Positions 61,215-64,000 of a DNA stretch of 64,000 nucleotides are shown in pieces (positions within the stretch are counted from its first letter, which is position 1; the number at the start of each line of letters is the position of its first letter). The notes beneath the pieces were generated by a model. It was not told the DNA's origin, did not search any database, and saw only the letters and a list, made by a program, of their open reading frames with translations. Location: assembly GCA_031761405.1 (NCBI GenBank), contig JASEVX010000006.1, forward strand, positions 26,359,097 through 26,423,096. The letters are read 5' to 3'. Origin of the DNA: Serripes groenlandicus (taxonomy: Eukaryota > Mollusca > Bivalvia > Cardiida > Cardiidae). A program made the position numbers and the translations under genes.

Positions 61215-61350
61215 CTGAACCAGCCTACACTGTTCCTAAATGCCAATGTGTATGGAACAGTCCTAAAAGATCCGACCTGATCAGGGCTCGAACCTTGGAC
61301 CTTTAGATCCGAAGGCGAACGCTCTACCACGTCTCTATAAAAGCTAGCTC
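61215..61350 (-). mobile_element. tRNA-derived SINE head, second family
   Basis: Minus strand: AGAGACGTGGTAGAGCGTTCGCC (A box), CTTCGGATCTAAAGGTCC, GGTTCGAGCCC (B box), then CTGATCAGGTCGGATC. Cloverleaf-like spacing, but the acceptor stem is not paired, so it is not a functional tRNA gene. The head differs from those at 48 kb. Confidence 0.6.
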
Positions 61351-61671
61351 TATAGCAAGGCAGTATAAGTGTCCCCTGCTACATGTACCTTTTCTCATGC
61401 AAAGGCTCATATTATTTCTACAAGAATGTTCAACTGCTGGATACTAACATAAATCTATAATAAATTCAAATCAAAGTGTTACAAGCAGACTATGGAAAAG
61501 CGAATCCCTGTCGCACAGGCCTGCGACACAAAAAGTAACCTTCTAATAAGTACACAACATGTGACTGACAGTAAGGTGTTCAATGGGGGGTATTTATAAA
61601 CGTCATGATAAGGTGTATTTGTGATAGAGGGAGCCAGTAGCCCAGTCTTGTTGCACAATATGTAGATGTTT
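61351..61671. other. nothing recognised
   Basis: No family match. Confidence 0.35.
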
Positions 61672-61901
61672 ATAACCCTTTCCCCCATATGACAATTCTG
61701 CAGCAGACGACTTTGAACATATTTTGACAACAAATAGAAAATCTATATAATTGAATGGATAACCTATGACAAAAAGTGGAAAACATTGTGTCAAAAGGAG
61801 AAATTGCATGTTTTGTGCAATTTCTTCTTTTGTCACTATGTTTTCAAAAAGCTGTCTGCTGCAGAGGCGTCCGAAAGTGTCTATATGAGGGAAAGGGTTA
61901 A
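61672..61901 (+). mobile_element. P-MITE, A orientation, near intact
   Basis: Left flank ATAA, right TTAA. Hairpin TTGCATGTTTTGTGCAA, a wobble variant of the GCAC type. 230 bp. Confidence 0.93.
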
Positions 61902-61935
61902 ATTCAAAATGGTTATTTACACCTGTAATCAATCC

Positions 61936-62128
61936 AGAGGTCCAGATAAGGAGGGGTTTACAGCTCTTTTCCCCCACAATATCTCTCTTATTATCCAACC
62001 AAACCTCATGTTGTGAGAACTCAAAAGAATCGTCTCATTGAGACGATTCTTTTAAGTACCCACAACATAGGGTTAGCGGATAAAATAAGGATTTTAGAAC
62101 AAGCAAAATGCTCCTTATCTAGAGCTCA
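61936..62128 (+). mobile_element. H-family MITE, both ends
   Basis: Left AGAGGTCCAGATAAGGAGG, right CTCCTTATCTAGAGCTC. Core ACTCAAAAGAATCGTCTCA / TGAGACGATTCTTTTAAGT with loop T. Confidence 0.78.
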
Positions 62129-62215
62129 GAATTCAATCCCACCATTAATTTTGTACACCAGCCAAGTTTGTTTCCACTTTGATAACAGTCCTATAGATAG
62201 CTTTTATGAAATTAA

Positions 62216-62450
62216 TTCACCCTTTTCCTTCATCTGCATGTTTAAATTTTCCAAAATACAGATGCTTCCTCAGCAGTTGATGATTGGCAAATCGAGAAAT
62301 TGCGCATGACGAGCAATTTCTCCCTTTGCCACAATGTTTTCAACTCTTTTCTATAATTATTCTTTCATTTAAAGAGATTTTCCATATTTATGCTTGCAGG
62401 TATGTATCCAGTCGCCTGCAGCAAATTTGTTGTATGTGGGAAAGGGTTAA
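62216..62450 (-). mobile_element. P-MITE, B orientation
   Basis: Left flank TTCA, CCCTTTTCCTTCATCTGC; hairpin AGAAATTGCGCATGACGAGCAATTTCT (one mismatch); right TGTATGTGGGAAAGGGTTAA. Confidence 0.85.
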
Positions 62451-62762
62451 TATTCATTTTCATTTCCCTCTTAAATAACAATTTCCAACTCCTGTGCTAG
62501 ATTTATTAATTATTGCCATATTAATGTGTAGCAATATTATCAAATACTGAATGGAATATTTTAACCCTAAATCGATTCTAAAACTGATGACTGATTTGTG
62601 AAGCCTCAGCTCCACCAGAATAGTTCAAGTCAGTACATTAATTTGGTGCACTGTTAATTAGTTCTTAATATTACCAAGTTTATTATAATTTTAGTATAAA
62701 ATATATGGATATATATATATATATATTAGATATTATATCTGTTTTGATGCACAGAATGCATG
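62451..62762. other. AT-rich spacer with (TA)n
   Basis: A short (TA)n run at about 62707-62728. No gene or family copy. Confidence 0.5.
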
Positions 62763-62823
62763 TTAACCCTTTCCCTCATATAGATGCTTTCTGACGCCTT
62801 TGCAGCAGACGGCTTTTTGAAAA
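62763..62823 (-). mobile_element. P-MITE, B orientation, cut by the DIRS-like element
   Basis: TTAACCCTTTCCCTCATATAGATGC, CTTTGCAGCAGACGGCTTTTTGAAAA then the sequence changes. The remainder should lie beyond the other end of the inserted element, outside the window. Confidence 0.85.
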
Positions 62824-63339
62824 TGAAGTTTTTAAAGTAAAACATATTTTTATTAGAAAATACTTACCAGTCATTTATTACCTGATATATACATCTCCTA
62901 ACCCTTAATTCATCCAGAAAAAGAACTCGCCTAGCGTATCCCTCACGCCTGTGTGATATACACGGTCACCGGTAAATACCGGCGCACGAGGTCAACGTGT
63001 CACTTTTAGTTTTCAAGTAAGTGTTGGTTGACGACGCGGGGTTGGGAGGCGGGAATATGAAATGACTGGTAAGTATTTTCTAATAAAAATATGTTTTACT
63101 TTAAAAACTTCATTTTTATGTCAAAAATACATTACCAGTCATTTATTACCTGATGACTTTTCAGCATCGGTCGGGAGGCATCTGCCAACACTTCTAGTCC
63201 TACAGGTAATGCAGCACATTGTAGTTATTTTTATTTAATTTATTTACTTAGTACTGAGACACAACAGCCTGTGAAAGTAGGAGAATGGATTGATAAATTT
63301 CAATCGTTAAGTACTTTATTGTTGTGTCTAATATGTAAT
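62820..63339 (-). mobile_element. terminal noncoding region of a DIRS-like retroelement
   Basis: It contains a perfect 57-bp inverted repeat (62820-62876 and 63060-63116; spacer 183 bp) and a 23-bp direct repeat TTACCAGTCATTTATTACCTGAT cut at 62864-62886 and 63132-63154. Inverted and circular-junction-type repeats next to a tyrosine recombinase gene fit DIRS retroelements. The exact end near 62821-62824 is set by loss of P-MITE sequence. Confidence 0.65.
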
Positions 63340-64000
63340 TTAGCATATAACTCGCTGAGACGCCACCAGTGGCCCCAGAGAGTGAAGATTTTCAGTTTGC
63401 TTAGACATAGATCGCAGGTAGAAATTTGAAAAAGTCGATTGAGATTTCCATACCGCGGCACGAAGAATATCCTCTAAAGGCACATTGTTGGAAAAGGCCC
63501 AACTAGCGGAGAGTGCTCTAATTTCATGTGGACGAATCCGTAAAAACGAAAGATCGCGAACTGAAAGATTAGTGTAGGCTAATTTAATTGTACAGGATAT
63601 CCAGCGGGAAATAGAAGCCGCTGATATATCCTTACATCCTATCAGAGGGAGAAACAACCTCTTCCTACGGCCCCTTGTCCCTTTAACTCTCTTAAGGTAA
63701 AGCTTAAGAGCTCTAACGGGACATAGAAGTCTGTCGGCATCCAACGGACCACAGCTCGCAGAAAGACTGGGAACCGTGATTGGTTTAGGAAGGACCGAAG
63801 GTAACTGGTTCTTGGCTAAAAAACCTGACTGACAAAGCAGAGTGAACGAGCCATCAGATTCATTGAATCTGATAAAGCCGGTTTCTACTGAAAGCGCATG
63901 TAACTCACTTCTACGACGCGCGGTCGCAAAGGCAAGAAGAAAGACAGTTTTGTAAGTTAAAAATTTTAACGAAGCAGAAGACAGAGGTTCGTACGGTGCC
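63340..64000 (-). CDS. tyrosine recombinase (DIRS-type YR), C-terminal part, continues beyond the window
   Basis: The frame is open from the window edge (64000) to the stop at 63340-63342, 219 codons, with no frameshift. The catalytic layout is visible: box I around YKTVFLLAFATARRRSELHA, with the first catalytic Arg and the conserved RRSELHAL wording; CPVRALKLYLKR; SAASISRW; then IRPHEIRALSASWAF with the H-x-x-R pair of box II; and SNFYLRSM, with the nucleophile Tyr. These enzymes integrate retroelement DNA by site-specific recombination, without a DDE integrase. The residue spacing and the ALSASWA / STFSNFYLR wording are those of DIRS-like YRs in marine invertebrates. RT/RNase H would lie upstream, outside the window. 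The intact frame suggests a recent insertion. Confidence 0.85.
   Translation of the reverse strand, partial: APYEPLSSASLKFLTYKTVFLLAFATARRRSELHALSVETGFIRFNESDGSFTLLCQSGFLAKNQLPSVLPKPITVPSLSASCGPLDADRLLCPVRALKLYLKRVKGTRGRRKRLFLPLIGCKDISAASISRWISCTIKLAYTNLSVRDLSFLRIRPHEIRALSASWAFSNNVPLEDILRAAVWKSQSTFSNFYLRSMSKQTENLHSLGPLVASQRVIC

Noticed and set aside
61240..61340. tRNA gene on the minus strand
   Set aside because: A- and B-box blocks are good, but I could not pair an acceptor stem, and the flank continues as a repeat, so it is called a SINE head.
3715..62478. Many short open frames with recurring peptides such as FLLLPQCFQL, AAEASESVYMRERV or MTKEEIAQNEQF
   Set aside because: They are translations of P-MITE copies in different frames; the recurrence is due to the DNA repeat, not a protein family.

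Overview
This is a eukaryotic, AT-rich, gene-poor, repeat-saturated window. The repeats point to a mollusc, most likely a bivalve. They include pearl/HINE-like elements with (ACGG)n tracts, tRNA-headed SINEs whose body reads like the mollusc type (gtttaacgccgctttcaaca), a LINE C-terminus of the kind common in bivalves, and a DIRS-type tyrosine recombinase. The species call is inference. No rRNA, functional tRNA, operon or prokaryotic signal is present, and almost every short open frame lies inside repeats.

Host coding sequence is sparse. The one confident host exon is 57002-57319 (minus), a phase 1-1 exon of a Fat-like giant cadherin spanning the end of one cadherin repeat and the start of the next. 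Two weaker exon candidates lie at 4-165 and 47649-47850 (both minus). A CpG-rich patch at 43820-44070, with CCAAT and CRE-like sites, is the best promoter candidate.

The dominant component is one fold-back MITE family, here called P-MITE. It is roughly 215-235 bp, with termini CCCTTTCCCTCATA, flanking TTAA and an internal hairpin TTGCTC-loop-GAGCAA. I see more than 40 copies with both ends recognisable and several dozen fragments, spread over the whole window. TTAA flanks, CCC termini and unequal spacing between the terminal repeat and an inner CTGCAGCAGACG repeat all fit a piggyBac-type non-autonomous element. 'A' orientation (+) begins CATACGACAATT after the TIR; 'B' orientation (-) begins CATATAGACGC. 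No transposase is in the window. Many copies are nested or abut at one shared TTAA.

Other layers: (1) a second hairpin family (H) with a TATGTTGT...ACAACATA palindrome and TCCAGATAAGGAG ends, about 9 copies; (2) tRNA-derived SINEs with target-site duplications, including a SINE within a SINE (48177-48753) and a SINE within a P-MITE (32090-32303); (3) pearl/HINE-like elements, chiefly a nine-unit 179-bp array at 51072-52853; (4) a 5'-truncated, frameshifted LINE (26964-28000); (5) a pogo-like MITE (56696-56879) close to the cadherin exon; (6) an unusual GATC-rich element (28381-28960) inside a P-MITE; (7) a tyrosine-recombinase (DIRS-like) retroelement running off the right edge (62820-64000), inserted into a P-MITE and carrying a perfect 57-bp inverted repeat. 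Coordinates of repeat copies were read by eye; ends are good to a few bases for clean copies and tens of bases for degenerate ones.
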